Assembly (NCBI GenBank): GCA_963923955.1
Contig: OZ000552.1
Span: forward strand, 2,542,001 to 2,606,000
Source of the DNA: G963923955 sp963923955
GTDB taxonomy: Bacteria > Pseudomonadota > Gammaproteobacteria > Eutrophobiales > Eutrophobiaceae
DNA: 64,000 nucleotides
Direction: 5' to 3'
The notes below the pieces were generated by a model, which was given only the letters and a program-made list of their open reading frames with translations, was not told the DNA's origin and ran no database searches. Positions within the stretch are counted from its first letter, which is position 1, and each line of letters opens with the position of its first letter. The translations under genes were made by a program, and so were the position numbers. Positions 42,621-52,431 of the stretch are shown one piece after another.

Positions 42621-43454
42621 TTAAGGCAACTGCTCGGCGCTGATCATGCGATAGATTAAAGCAGGTGTTGCAATCCAGATCATGATGTCGTCAAACTCTG
42701 AACCGGCCGCGCCAACATAGTCATCTGCGGCAAAGCGCTTATCCGCATCGGCCCACCAATTATCCAGCTCGGCGGCGGATATGCTGCCGTTGGCAACTCT
42801 GGAGGCAGTGCCGGGGCCGTTTGCGCCGAAGGAAAAGGCCAGCGCCGGGATCTGCTGGGCGACATCAGCGCCGGTGGCATCGTTGATCGTCATATTGCCG
42901 GCTGAGCTTAGGCAAAATGAAATGCCGGCGCTGGCGGTGGCGGCGGTGCAGGAAGCGCCGGTCTGGCCGTCAAGATCATCGGCAAAGTCTTCATCCACGC
43001 CATAGGCAAAGGGCTGGCCCCAGGCGTCCTTCTCCGGCGTGCCCAGGGTGACCCAGGGCAGCAGGCCGGTCTCGGTTGCACAGGCCGCAAAGGCGCCGCG
43101 GGCACGTACTGTGCTGCGTGAGTCATCCATGCCATCTTCTATGCCATCGCCGATCCGGGTCGGGGCAGCATTATTCACGGTGGCACAGCCTGCGGTGATG
43201 GTGCTGTTCGGACAATCGGGGCAGGGAAGATGGCCATTGATCACCGTATAGCCCAGCAGGCTCGCCCGTATGTCCTGCAGCATCCGCTGCGTGCTCTTCC
43301 TCCCTTCCTGTTCCATCCGGGTGGCTAGCGGCGTCAACAGCCCGCCCAGCATCAAGGCGATGATGAATAGCACCAGGGTCAGCTCAAGCAGGGTAAAGCC
43401 GGCGTTCCTGCTGATGTTGTTAAGGGGCAGTAGCAATAATGCGCGTCTGGTCAT
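42621..43454 (-). CDS. Prepilin-like protein
   Basis: A protein of 277 residues. An 18-residue leader ends NISRNAG before FTLLELTLVLFIIALMLGGLL, with Glu5. The soluble part contains HLPCPDCPNSTITAGC and further Cys, suggesting disulfides, and repeated Asp-rich segments (DGIEDGMDDSRS, DEDFADDLDG). The ATG at 43454 with GAGG upstream is preferred over the first in-frame ATG 14 codons earlier; it overlaps the preceding gene by 35 nt. Confidence 0.85.
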   Translation of the reverse strand: MTRRALLLLPLNNISRNAGFTLLELTLVLFIIALMLGGLLTPLATRMEQEGRKSTQRMLQDIRASLLGYTVINGHLPCPDCPNSTITAGCATVNNAAPTRIGDGIEDGMDDSRSTVRARGAFAACATETGLLPWVTLGTPEKDAWGQPFAYGVDEDFADDLDGQTGASCTAATASAGISFCLSSAGNMTINDATGADVAQQIPALAFSFGANGPGTASRVANGSISAAELDNWWADADKRFAADDYVGAAGSEFDDIMIWIATPALIYRMISAEQLP

Positions 43455-45222
43455 TGTAATCGGGCCTCGCTCTCTTCTTTTCAAAGGTGCTGTCAAGATT
43501 GCTATTATCGCCTTCGAAGTAATCGCTGATTACCGCCGTGGGGCGCGCCATCGTTAGATCAACGCCGGCATTGATCGCCACCGCGCGCACATTCACTTTA
43601 GGCATTCCATTCACCTGCACCGTCAGGCAGGCATCCTCACCCTTGTCCTTGCCCAAAGCAGCGCAATCCTGGCCGGCCCGGGTGTCGCCGGGCAGGGCTT
43701 CTGCATCCGCATAGGCTATGTAGAGCAGCGCCTGCCAGCCGTTGTCGATGAACCAGGCGGGCAGTTCATCGTTATCCACATCCAGGTCATAGTGGATGTT
43801 GTCGATAGCGATGGTGCCTTCGGTATCTGCATCGAAGGCGGTGCTGCCGCGGTTTATCAGCGAATAAGGCTCAGCAGAGCAACCGGATGAAGCATAGACC
43901 GGCCCGACATAGTGATCGCTAATCTTTATCGCCGCCGCCTGCATGGGCAGGTAATCCGGTGCGGCAGCAGTCAGCGAGACATCTCTTGTCCTGACAGCAC
44001 TTGCCGAGGGCATGTTTATGGCGGCGCTGCCGGTGAAGGCCGGCAGCTTGATGGTATAGGTTCTCGTCAGCGTCCCCGGGGGGCAGGTTCCGGACTGATA
44101 GGCAACCGGGCCCACCCTAAGGCTAAAACTCTCACAATCTGCCGTGTCCCGGCCAGACCAGGTGCAGTCGATCTTTTCGCTTGGGGACAGTGCGCTCATC
44201 TCCGGGAAGATGCCGCCCTCATCGCAATCATCAATGTCATTTAGGCAGTCTGCCGATAGGGTGCTGATACCAAAGCGCTCGCCCTTGTTTTCCACCGAGA
44301 CCGCGGCGGCGGACAGATCGTGCCAACTCACCGCAACATGGGTAGAGAAGCGATTCCGCCCGCTGGCCCCAGCATCGGCAGCATCGCCTGAATAATGATA
44401 GGCAAGATGGCCGCGTCTCACGCCGGGCCGCCCCCGGAACATGGAGCGGGAAGGATCGGCAAAGGGACTTAACCAGGGCCAGGCCGCATGTTCACTTTGA
44501 TAATCCTCCAGCGCCCTTGCAAGCTCTCCCAAGACACGTTTCTCCACCGCCTGCATCAATTCCTGCCGGCTGATGCTCACGAGCTGATCATTGAATTTTT
44601 CCCGATACTCGGCATCCTGCACCGCGGCGGATTGCGTAACAAAGTGCAGATCATTATTTGCATTGTCATCTTCTAAGTAATTGGCGACATCCAATCTTTC
44701 CACCGTAGAACCGCGCGACTGCGCAGCCAAGGCCGGGCCGGGGGCAAAGATAATCGCCACCACATCATCCGCTCCATCCACAGAAAAATTGCCGCGTACA
44801 TCGCTGTTTAGCTGCGCGCGCTGCGGGTTATTCCGATAATTATCCGCCAGCGCATACCATAACGCCTCGCCGGAATAATCAAGCGCCTCGCCGATCTCCA
44901 GGGTCTTATACGGCAGCCTGCCGATGGTGGTGGCATTGGGCGCTAAGGCACAGCCGCCGCCATCGGTCGCACCATCGTTATTTCTATCCGGGCAGGGCAG
45001 AAAGCCGGGGCCTGCGTTTGGGTGCGTATCCGGGTAGCTCACGGCATAACCGATCAGCGCCGCCTTTGCCTGCTGCAAGGCGGCCATGCTGGAGTAGCTG
45101 CGGGCAAAGCGGTTGCCGGGATCATTGAGCCGCACCAGCAGGGCATAGGCAGCAGCGACCAGGATAAGCAGCATAAAGGCCAACAAGGCCGCCCCTCCTT
45201 GCGCTGCCTTACTCGGTCTCAT
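43420..45222 (-). CDS. Large GspK/PilX-like minor pilin
   Basis: A protein of about 600 residues. The N-terminus is QGGAALLAFMLLILVAAAYAL: a pilin-type hydrophobic helix but without Glu5. Only tip-type minor pseudopilins such as GspK, and PilX-type proteins, lack this Glu. The large periplasmic part has LPCPDRNNDGATDGGGC, repeated Cys, and Asp-rich segments (DLDVDNDELP). At 600 residues it is roughly twice the size of GspK. Start ATG 45222 is chosen because the leader is then short; it overlaps the upstream gene by 14 nt. A tip-located adhesin or initiator is inference. Confidence 0.72.
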   Translation of the reverse strand: MRPSKAAQGGAALLAFMLLILVAAAYALLVRLNDPGNRFARSYSSMAALQQAKAALIGYAVSYPDTHPNAGPGFLPCPDRNNDGATDGGGCALAPNATTIGRLPYKTLEIGEALDYSGEALWYALADNYRNNPQRAQLNSDVRGNFSVDGADDVVAIIFAPGPALAAQSRGSTVERLDVANYLEDDNANNDLHFVTQSAAVQDAEYREKFNDQLVSISRQELMQAVEKRVLGELARALEDYQSEHAAWPWLSPFADPSRSMFRGRPGVRRGHLAYHYSGDAADAGASGRNRFSTHVAVSWHDLSAAAVSVENKGERFGISTLSADCLNDIDDCDEGGIFPEMSALSPSEKIDCTWSGRDTADCESFSLRVGPVAYQSGTCPPGTLTRTYTIKLPAFTGSAAINMPSASAVRTRDVSLTAAAPDYLPMQAAAIKISDHYVGPVYASSGCSAEPYSLINRGSTAFDADTEGTIAIDNIHYDLDVDNDELPAWFIDNGWQALLYIAYADAEALPGDTRAGQDCAALGKDKGEDACLTVQVNGMPKVNVRAVAINAGVDLTMARPTAVISDYFEGDNSNLDSTFEKKRARPDYNDQTRIIATAP

Positions 45223-45754
45223 GGCGGGGCTCTTCTGCTGTGGGCGGGCCTGGCGAGGGGACAGCGGCATTGTCAGTAAGGTCCCGTAAGCGCCCTGTTT
45301 CCGGCTCAAGGCTTTGGCCGACCTTGAGTTTGATCTTAGCCTCATAGCCAGGCAATTCCAGGTTCAGGCCGTCTGCGGCAATGTCCGCGCCGGCGAGCCC
45401 GACATAATCCGACCCGGCAGCACTTTCATAGGCGCTGCCGTCATTGATCCAGGCCGTGCTTTTCCCTTTGCTTCTATAGACCAGGCCCTTCACAGTAATC
45501 GCCCCGGGAGAGGGCTTGGGCGCGGCGGCCTTATCTTGCGAAACAGTCTCTGGCTCCTCTGTGGCAACAACTGGGACAGTCTGCGCATTGCGTACTGCTT
45601 CAAGCTGGCTGCGCTCTTCTGTTGTTGTCATAAATCGGCCAAAGTCCTGGCCTAAGTTTTGGGCCGGGGCCGGGTCGGCATTTACCAATACGAGCAGGCC
45701 CGACAGCCAAAATACTCCGGCCACCTTGAAAAGAGATTGATCCTGCTTTTTCAT
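45209..45754 (-). CDS. PilP/MshK-like periplasmic protein
   Basis: About 181 residues. A signal-type N-terminus (FKVAGVFWLSGLLVLVNADPAPAQ) is followed by a flexible Glu/Thr-rich region and then a small beta domain, GAITVKGLVYRSKGKSTAWIND, resembling the homology region of MshK, PilP and GspC. Those proteins link the inner-membrane platform to the secretin. The start at 45754 lies 2 bp after the upstream stop; the frame is open for 20 more codons. Confidence 0.7.
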   Translation of the reverse strand: MKKQDQSLFKVAGVFWLSGLLVLVNADPAPAQNLGQDFGRFMTTTEERSQLEAVRNAQTVPVVATEEPETVSQDKAAAPKPSPGAITVKGLVYRSKGKSTAWINDGSAYESAAGSDYVGLAGADIAADGLNLELPGYEAKIKLKVGQSLEPETGRLRDLTDNAAVPSPGPPTAEEPRHETE

Positions 45755-45756
45755 TC

Positions 45757-46377
45757 CTAGAACTCCAATTCGCCGCCAGCGGCCAGAGTGATGCTCAACC
45801 ACTCCAACTCGCATTGCGCAGTGATATTGGCCGCGTCGGGTGCGATGATGATCCCGGCATTGCTTCGAGTCAGGCGACAGCTTGAGACATGGTAGAGGCC
45901 CTCTGCTTGCCGATCCAAAGACTCAAAGAACTGAAACAGATCGCCCTCGTGTAACAACTGCATGTTCAGCGACATGCTGCTTGCATGCAACTGATAGGGG
46001 CCTAGGTCAAGGGCAAAGGCGGGACTATGCACGACTTGGGCGGCCACCTGATAATTCAGGGTGGGCAGTTTTATCTTATCGCCCGCCCCTTTCAGCGCCT
46101 CAATCCAACTGAGTCTATTTTCTTCACCGAGAATGCCTTGATCATATAATTTTACGAAGGCCGGGTAGTATGTCTTTATCAGCCGCTCTTCCTCATCGAT
46201 CGCCAGATAGCGGCGGCTGGCGGCGCGAAAGTCGGCCTGGTTGCGCGCAAGCTCGCGTTGCATCTGACTTGCAAAATAATCGCTGCCACCGACCATCAGG
46301 CCACTGATGACGAGACTGCCTGCCAGCACTATGAATGCGCCGCGCAATACCTGCCAGTCCATGTCACTGCGCTGCAT
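45757..46377 (-). CDS. PilO/MshJ-like inner-membrane platform protein
   Basis: A 206-residue protein with a cytoplasmic N-terminus, one membrane helix (LRGAFIVLAGSLVISGLMVGG), a periplasmic coiled-coil (MQRELARNQADFRAASRRYLAID), then a ferredoxin-like domain. This is the architecture of PilO/GspM/MshJ. It overlaps the upstream PilMN-like gene by 14 nt and precedes the PilP/MshK-like gene, the standard order. Confidence 0.72.
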   Translation of the reverse strand: MQRSDMDWQVLRGAFIVLAGSLVISGLMVGGSDYFASQMQRELARNQADFRAASRRYLAIDEEERLIKTYYPAFVKLYDQGILGEENRLSWIEALKGAGDKIKLPTLNYQVAAQVVHSPAFALDLGPYQLHASSMSLNMQLLHEGDLFQFFESLDRQAEGLYHVSSCRLTRSNAGIIIAPDAANITAQCELEWLSITLAAGGELEF

Positions 46378-47977
46378 GGTTTATCCCCACCACTATGCGC
46401 ATGGTAAAGCTGGCTGACTCGGTTGTGGCCCCTACATCACCATGCAGGCTGGAGGCCGGGCTGATATCGAGCGGCAGGCTGAGGATGCGGACAGCGTAGG
46501 CCGACTCATCCCCGCGCAACGATGCGGCAAACTCATTGATTAGGGCTATGGCGGCACGAAAATCGCCATCGAAGGGCTCGACATAGGCAGTCACCATGCT
46601 TACCTGATAGAGGCGATAATCCGTCTCATCAGGCGCTGCATCGCCGTGGGTGGCGGCAGCTTGTACACCGGCTGTGTTCCCGCCCGGGCTGAGAGGAACA
46701 TTCGGGTTCACGCTCCAGGCCCACTGCATATCGCTTAGGATTATCTCCGGAAAGCGCGCCAGGCCCTTGCTGATCAAGCTGACTGTCTCAAGCGGTGTCG
46801 TCTTGTATTCTCGCAGTGCTGCGGCCAACTGCACGGCACGCCGCAGATCGGCAGGCTCTACGGGCGTCTGTGGCAGTCTCTCTCGTGCGATCTTATCGCG
46901 CGCCTGATAAAAGCGCGCCTTGTCTTGCGCGGACCGACTGCTTTGTTGATACGACAGGCCACTCAGCAGATTAAGACCGCTCCAAATAGCACTGCCTACT
47001 GTTACCACCAGTGCCGTTGCCAGCATAATGTGGCGCAGGCGGCGCATGGCAAAGTAGCGCGTATCCGCCGGCCTCGCATAGCGGTTCGCCGGAGCCTGCT
47101 GCAGCAGATTGTGCACGAAGAACTGATCGCTGAAGGGCGTTGAACGTGCTTTTGCAGAATACGATGGGTCTGCCAAGGCATGCAGATCTACGGCATGATA
47201 ATGCACGGCCTCAGTTTCTGTGTGGGCTTGTTTCAGCTCCTCCAACAACTCCCCCGCCGCCAGAAAATAGACATCCAGCGCCGCATTCTCGCCGGTTAAT
47301 CTCAGGCTGTTTATATAACGCCGGATCTTTTCCGCCTCGGCCGCAATATAGGGCGCATACGGGGCGGTGCCATAGCGCGGCATCCGCACCAGGCGGCTGA
47401 ACTTCAAGTGCGTGTTTTGATAGAAGCTCTGCCGCAGCCCGCTCACACTCTGCAGGCTGACAACTAAGCTATTGGCAGACGCAGCGGGGATCAGCTTCAA
47501 AATTGCGCCGCCAAAGAGCGGGATGGAATGGATGCCGGCCAAGGGGATTTTATGCCGGTGCAATAATTCCACCCAGGGACTGATCAGCCCGGCATTGGTG
47601 ACGGCGCTGAAGAGGATCCGATCATCGCGCCGGCCGTGCCCCTCGCGGCCTTGCAGTTCATAATGGCAATAAGGCGTGCCGCTGAACAATCTTTCCTGCC
47701 GGCGCTTGATCAGTGCGGCGCGATCGGAACCGAAGACATGCGGGATCGTCTCGCTGCGAAATTCTTCCTCAAATACATCCAGCAATAGGTAGAACGGGGC
47801 GGGGGCGGTTTCGCTTAGATAACGTACAAAGTGTTGCCGCCCGTCTTCCGTCACATCAAACAGATAAGCCTTGCCGAGCCGGCCCCGCTGCCACTGATAG
47901 ACGGCGGCCTTGTGCGCGCTTAGCAACAGGGCGCGACGATTGGAAAATTCAAATCTTGATAGTAGCGATGAGATCAT
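46364..47977 (-). CDS. PilM-PilN fusion-like (MshI-like) assembly protein
   Basis: A 537-residue protein. The N-terminal ~310 residues are cytosolic and resemble a degenerate actin-like PilM/GspL domain (LLLSAHKAAVYQWQRGRLG, FYLLLDVFEEEFRSE). A membrane helix (LATALVVTVGSAIWSGLNLL) at about 317-336 is followed by a coiled-coil and a PilN-type periplasmic domain. The fused architecture is found in MSHA-type MshI plus adjacent domains and in GspL. It overlaps the GspF gene by 29 nt. Confidence 0.7.
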   Translation of the reverse strand: MISSLLSRFEFSNRRALLLSAHKAAVYQWQRGRLGKAYLFDVTEDGRQHFVRYLSETAPAPFYLLLDVFEEEFRSETIPHVFGSDRAALIKRRQERLFSGTPYCHYELQGREGHGRRDDRILFSAVTNAGLISPWVELLHRHKIPLAGIHSIPLFGGAILKLIPAASANSLVVSLQSVSGLRQSFYQNTHLKFSRLVRMPRYGTAPYAPYIAAEAEKIRRYINSLRLTGENAALDVYFLAAGELLEELKQAHTETEAVHYHAVDLHALADPSYSAKARSTPFSDQFFVHNLLQQAPANRYARPADTRYFAMRRLRHIMLATALVVTVGSAIWSGLNLLSGLSYQQSSRSAQDKARFYQARDKIARERLPQTPVEPADLRRAVQLAAALREYKTTPLETVSLISKGLARFPEIILSDMQWAWSVNPNVPLSPGGNTAGVQAAATHGDAAPDETDYRLYQVSMVTAYVEPFDGDFRAAIALINEFAASLRGDESAYAVRILSLPLDISPASSLHGDVGATTESASFTMRIVVGINHAAQ

Positions 47978-49178
47978 AGATCGGCCCCAATACTGAGAAC
48001 ATCACCCAGGCGATGAGCGCGCCCAGCACCACGGTCATGGTCGGCTCTATCATCGCTTGCAGGCGCTGCATGGATTCCCTGACATCGCGGGTATAAAAAT
48101 ACGCCACATTCTCCAGGGATTCCTGCAAGGCCCCGCTGCCCTCGCCCACCGTTATCATCCGCAAGACAAGCGCCGGGAACAGGCCGGTTGCGGCAAAACC
48201 GGCGCTTACGCTCTTGCCGGCGGCCACCTCCCGCCCCACCTTTTGCATCGCGCCGGCGATTGCCTGGTTGCCGGCGATGGCCTCTGCGGTCTTGATGCAG
48301 TCGATGATGGTGATGCCGGCGGCATACATCATAGCGAACAGGCTCGCCAGGCGCGCCAGAATGATCTTCTCTATGATCGGCCCGATGAGCGGCATGCGTA
48401 TCGTAAGCCGGTCTACGCGCAGCCGCACGGCCGGGCTGGTGCGCACGCCGATGAAGATGCCGCCCAAAATCAAGCCAGGCGCTGCCAGCACTACATACCA
48501 ATACGCCACAAAGAGATCGGACACAAAGATGAGCGCGCGGGTATGAGCCGGCAATTCCTGGCCCATGGTGCCGATGAAGATCAACAACTCCGGCACCAGG
48601 TATGTCATTAGAAAAAATAGTACGCCGATGACCACTGCCCCGACAAAGGCCGGATAGGCGAGCAGCCTCTTCGTCTGCGCGGCCATCTCATCCTGCCATT
48701 TCAGGTCATCGCCCAGCCGCGCCAGCACTGTGCCCAGCTCGCCGCTCTGCTCGCCGGCGTGAATAAGGCTGGCAAAGACAGTGCTAAAGACGGCCGGGAA
48801 ATCCTGCATCGCTTGTGACAGCGTCTTGCCGCCCTCAATGGATTCAGTCATGGCGGCAATCACCTGCCGTAAGCCCGGCTTGTCCATGCTGTCGCGCAGA
48901 TCTTTTAAGGCGTCCAGGATGGGGATGCCGGCGCGTGAAGTCTGCTCCAGATGAAAGCAGAATAGCAACAGGTCACGGCGCTGTATGCTGCGGCTTAAGC
49001 CGCGGCCCAGGCCGCGCCCGGATACCTTTTGCGCCGGAGACTTCGCTTGCTTGTAATTGATCAACTCAAGCCCGAGCTTGCGCAGGCGCACTTCCAGATC
49101 AGCGTTGTTGTGGGCATCCATCTGCCCGTTGCGGATGCGGCCGCCAGCATCCATTGCCTTGTAGCGGTAAAAATCCAT
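47949..49178 (-). CDS. GspF/PilC/MshG-like inner-membrane platform protein
   Basis: A 409-residue polytopic protein with two GspF domains: FCFHLEQTSRAGIPILDALKDLRDS in the first and LASLFAMMYAAGITIIDCIK in the second. Each is followed by a membrane helix, and the C-terminal helix MTVVLGALIAWVMFSVLGPIY completes the pattern. It is the platform turned by the assembly ATPase encoded immediately upstream (2-bp gap). Confidence 0.93.
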   Translation of the reverse strand: MDFYRYKAMDAGGRIRNGQMDAHNNADLEVRLRKLGLELINYKQAKSPAQKVSGRGLGRGLSRSIQRRDLLLFCFHLEQTSRAGIPILDALKDLRDSMDKPGLRQVIAAMTESIEGGKTLSQAMQDFPAVFSTVFASLIHAGEQSGELGTVLARLGDDLKWQDEMAAQTKRLLAYPAFVGAVVIGVLFFLMTYLVPELLIFIGTMGQELPAHTRALIFVSDLFVAYWYVVLAAPGLILGGIFIGVRTSPAVRLRVDRLTIRMPLIGPIIEKIILARLASLFAMMYAAGITIIDCIKTAEAIAGNQAIAGAMQKVGREVAAGKSVSAGFAATGLFPALVLRMITVGEGSGALQESLENVAYFYTRDVRESMQRLQAMIEPTMTVVLGALIAWVMFSVLGPIYDLIATIKI

Positions 49179-49180
49179 GC

Positions 49181-50893
49181 CTACTGCTGCTTCAGACGGC
49201 TACTGAGATCCACCACCCGGGCGACCTCATCCAGGCTGGTCGTGCCATCCAGCACCCGCCCGGCCGCCGCTTCCGCCAAGGGCTTAAAGCCCTTGGACAA
49301 TGCCAGGTGCAGCAGTTCCTTTTGCGTGCCGCGCTGCGCCACCAGTTCATCCATGTCCGCGTCAAAGGGCAAGATCTCCATCAGTGCCATGCGGCCTTTA
49401 TAGCCCTGCTTGTCACAGGCCGCACAGCCGCCGGCCTGATAGATCCGCTGCTGCCCATCCGCCGCCCCAAGCCCGAGCAGCCGCGCCTCCAACTCGCCGA
49501 TGGCCACGCTCTGCTTACAGGCTGCGCACAAGATTCGCACCAGGCGCTGTGCCACCACGCCGATCATGTTGCCGGCCAGGATATCCGGCTTCACGCCGAT
49601 GTCCAAAAAGCGCGGGATTGTGCTCAGCGCCGAGTTGGTGTGCAGGGTGGAGAAGACCTGATGGCCGGTCATCGCCGCGCGCAGGGCCATGGTCGCGGTC
49701 GCTGCATCGCGGATCTCGCCCACCAGGATAATGTCCGGGTCCTGGCGCAGCAGGGCGCGGATGCCGTCGGCAAAATCCAGTCTGGAAGTCTCACTGACCG
49801 CGGTCTGCCGGATCATGGTGGAGGGATATTCCACCGGATCCTCCAGCGTCATAATATTAACGGCTTCGGTATTGAGATAATGCAAGATGGAATACAGCGT
49901 GGTGGTCTTGCCGCTGCCGGTAGGCCCGGTCACCAGGATGATCCCCTGCGGCCGCGCCACCATCAGCTTGAGCGCATGCAGCTCTGCATCCGCCAAACCC
50001 AAGGCCTCCAGCGCCACAATGCCGCGTTGCCGGTCCAGCACCCGCAGTACGATGTTCTCGCCGTGCACGGTCGGCAGGGTGGCGATGCGAAAGTCCACCC
50101 GGCGCCCGGAGAGCGACAAAGAAATGCGCCCGTCCTGCGGTGCGCGGGTCTCGGCAATATCCAGCCCGGCCATGACTTTTAAGCGCACGGCAATGGCCGC
50201 CCAGTAGTCCTTGTGCAGGCTCCTTATCTGGCGCAGCACCCCGTCAATGCGATAGCGAAAGCGCAGGAAGCCCTCTTCGGGTTCAAAGTGGAGGTCTGAG
50301 GCGCCCCTCTTGACGGCATCGGACAGCAGCGTGTTGACCAGGCGCACCACCGGCTGGCTGTATTCCTCGCCCGCAGCAGCAAGACCCTGAGCATCGATCT
50401 CGCCGCTCTCGATCTCATGCAAGATCCCATCCACCGAGAGCTCAAAGCCATAGAACTGATCGATGGCGTTGTCGATCTCGGCCTCAACGGCCAGCAGCGG
50501 CACGATCTGCACCGCATCGCCCACATGCGCACTGAGTTGATCCAGCGCCACCACATCAAAGCTATCGGCCATGGCAACGGTGAGCGTACTGGCTTTGCTG
50601 TCATAGGTCAGCGGCAGCGCCCGCAGGCGCCGCGCCATGGCTTGGGGGAGCAGCGCCATGGCTTCCGCATCGGCGGCGGCGCGATTCAGATCAACGCTCG
50701 CCTGGCCAATCACGCCGCCGATCACATCACGAATGATGGCCTCCGTGGTAAAGCCCAGGCTGACCAGGATCCGGCCTAGCCGTGCCTTGCTCTTTTTCTG
50801 CTCGGTTAAGGCAATGTCAATCTGATCCGGCGTGGCCACGCCCTTTTGCACCAGGATCTCGCCCAGCCGCAGGTCCGGCACCGCGCCCAGCAC
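49181..50893 (-). CDS. GspE/MshE-like pilus assembly ATPase
   Basis: A 570-residue type II/IV secretion ATPase, GTG start. An N-terminal MshEN/GspE_N domain (LGEILVQKGVATPDQIDIAL; repeated as RLGRILVSLGFTTEAIIRDV) may bind c-di-GMP as in MshE. The motor has Walker A GPTGSGKTT at about 323-331, an Asp box, Walker B DPDIILVGEIRD, His box and the tetracysteine zinc motif (CAACKQ and CAACDKQG). No PilT-type retraction ATPase is in the window. Confidence 0.93.
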   Translation of the reverse strand: MLGAVPDLRLGEILVQKGVATPDQIDIALTEQKKSKARLGRILVSLGFTTEAIIRDVIGGVIGQASVDLNRAAADAEAMALLPQAMARRLRALPLTYDSKASTLTVAMADSFDVVALDQLSAHVGDAVQIVPLLAVEAEIDNAIDQFYGFELSVDGILHEIESGEIDAQGLAAAGEEYSQPVVRLVNTLLSDAVKRGASDLHFEPEEGFLRFRYRIDGVLRQIRSLHKDYWAAIAVRLKVMAGLDIAETRAPQDGRISLSLSGRRVDFRIATLPTVHGENIVLRVLDRQRGIVALEALGLADAELHALKLMVARPQGIILVTGPTGSGKTTTLYSILHYLNTEAVNIMTLEDPVEYPSTMIRQTAVSETSRLDFADGIRALLRQDPDIILVGEIRDAATATMALRAAMTGHQVFSTLHTNSALSTIPRFLDIGVKPDILAGNMIGVVAQRLVRILCAACKQSVAIGELEARLLGLGAADGQQRIYQAGGCAACDKQGYKGRMALMEILPFDADMDELVAQRGTQKELLHLALSKGFKPLAEAAAGRVLDGTTSLDEVARVVDLSSRLKQQ

Positions 50894-50896
50894 GGC

Positions 50897-52426
50897 CTAG
50901 TCCCCTTTTTCCAGTACGCGGATCCGATCCATGACCACGGCCGGGTCAAACTGAAGCGGCCGTGCCGCGGCCAATTCCAGGGCGAGACGATAGTAGTCCA
51001 AGGCGCTGGCCGGCTGCCCCAGCTGATCCAGGCTGATGGCCAGGTTGAGCGCATAATCGGGATTGGCTGCATCCAGGCGCCAGGCGGCAAAGAAGGCCTG
51101 CTGTGCCGCCGCCCAGCGGCCCTGCTCGGCATAGACATTGCCCAGAGTAAAATGCAGGGCCGGCTGCTGCGGGTTCTGTTGCAGCATGGTCTTTAGTTGG
51201 CTGATGCGCGCCAACGGATCAGGCTGATCGGGCCGGCTGCGCAACTGCATCAGCATGGTTTTAGCAAGGCTGTCTTGCGGATTGAGCCGCAGGAGTTCTG
51301 CATAAAACATCGCAGCCTTGCGCTCTTCGCCGGCATTGAGCGCGATTGCAGCCAGGCCGAGCAGGGCATCACGATTGTCCGGGAAGTTTTTGAGAATGTG
51401 GGTATAGCGCTCTCTGGCAAGGGCAAAGTTGCCTTCCCGGTAGGCCGCATACGCCGCCTGGATGGCTGTGCCTTGCTCAGCACTCGGCCGACTGCGGCTG
51501 ATCGTGAAGGGGGCTGCTGTGGTCTCGGCGCTGGCCGGCGCGGCCGGGCCTAGTGCAGCAGTCTCGCTGCCCTGGCCTTCTCGTCTCTTCTCGGTGCTGG
51601 CCGCTGGTTGCGGGCCGAGCGTGCCGGTGCCTGTTAGTGCTGCACGGGCCGCTGCTTCAGGGCCTATCATTTCTTCGTCTAATGCAGCAGCGCCCTCATC
51701 CTCGGCTATCGCCCTTGCCTCCTCGCCATCATTCGTTGAATCCGCTACGGGTGCGGTGCCTTCTTCATCAAGGCTGATCGCCGCTGCCACGGCATTGTCT
51801 TCCGCCATGGCCGCCGCATTCATTTCCCCTCCGCTCACGGCATCGGCGCCTGGCGCTCCCTCAAGCCGTGTCTGCATGGCGAAGGCACCTTCGATTCCGC
51901 CGGCGACCTGTGGAGAGGGCAGGGCGCGGTACGTGGGGGTGACAGTGTAGTAGTACCACATCCCCGCCGCTACGATGGCCAGCACAACGGCAGTGATTGC
52001 CGCCCAGGTGTAGGCGGCAGATGTCTTGTTGCGCGCACCAGCCTCTGCAAAGACGGTCTGGGCGGCGACGGGGGTGGGCAGCCCTTGCCCGGCTACACCT
52101 TCCGCAAACTGCAACACCGCCCCGCCGGACAATGTCTCCGCAGCGGGAGCATGCGCATCCGGCATGTACGTAGCATCCAGCAGCGTCTCCGGAAAAAGCC
52201 CCGCATCATCCTCGCCGAAAGACACGAGCGAGAAGCCTTCATCCAGTGCCGCTCCGGCAGCTGGATTTAGGCCTTTGACAAGGGCGGATTCGGGATCTTC
52301 TGGTTGCGTTTCCGGTCTGCTGGCAGCCATGCGGCCTTGCTTCTTTTCAAGCCTCGGCGGCGCGGCCGCTTGTTCTTCTTGCCCTTCCTGTTCCGCCCTT
52401 TTCAGGGCATCCATCAATAGACTCAT
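50897..52426 (-). CDS. MshN-like TPR protein
   Basis: A 509-residue protein beginning MSLLMDALKRAEQ, the conserved start of MshN/GspB-like proteins. An acidic linker, one membrane helix (YTWAAITAVVLAIVAAGMWYYY, about 142-163), an Ala/Glu-rich region of low complexity, and at least four TPRs in the last 200 residues (AYAAYREGNFALARERYTHI, ALLGLAAIALNAGEERKAAMFYAELL) follow. It is encoded between the secretin and the ATPase. Confidence 0.85.
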   Translation of the reverse strand: MSLLMDALKRAEQEGQEEQAAAPPRLEKKQGRMAASRPETQPEDPESALVKGLNPAAGAALDEGFSLVSFGEDDAGLFPETLLDATYMPDAHAPAAETLSGGAVLQFAEGVAGQGLPTPVAAQTVFAEAGARNKTSAAYTWAAITAVVLAIVAAGMWYYYTVTPTYRALPSPQVAGGIEGAFAMQTRLEGAPGADAVSGGEMNAAAMAEDNAVAAAISLDEEGTAPVADSTNDGEEARAIAEDEGAAALDEEMIGPEAAARAALTGTGTLGPQPAASTEKRREGQGSETAALGPAAPASAETTAAPFTISRSRPSAEQGTAIQAAYAAYREGNFALARERYTHILKNFPDNRDALLGLAAIALNAGEERKAAMFYAELLRLNPQDSLAKTMLMQLRSRPDQPDPLARISQLKTMLQQNPQQPALHFTLGNVYAEQGRWAAAQQAFFAAWRLDAANPDYALNLAISLDQLGQPASALDYYRLALELAAARPLQFDPAVVMDRIRVLEKGD

Positions 52427-52431
52427 GCCTG

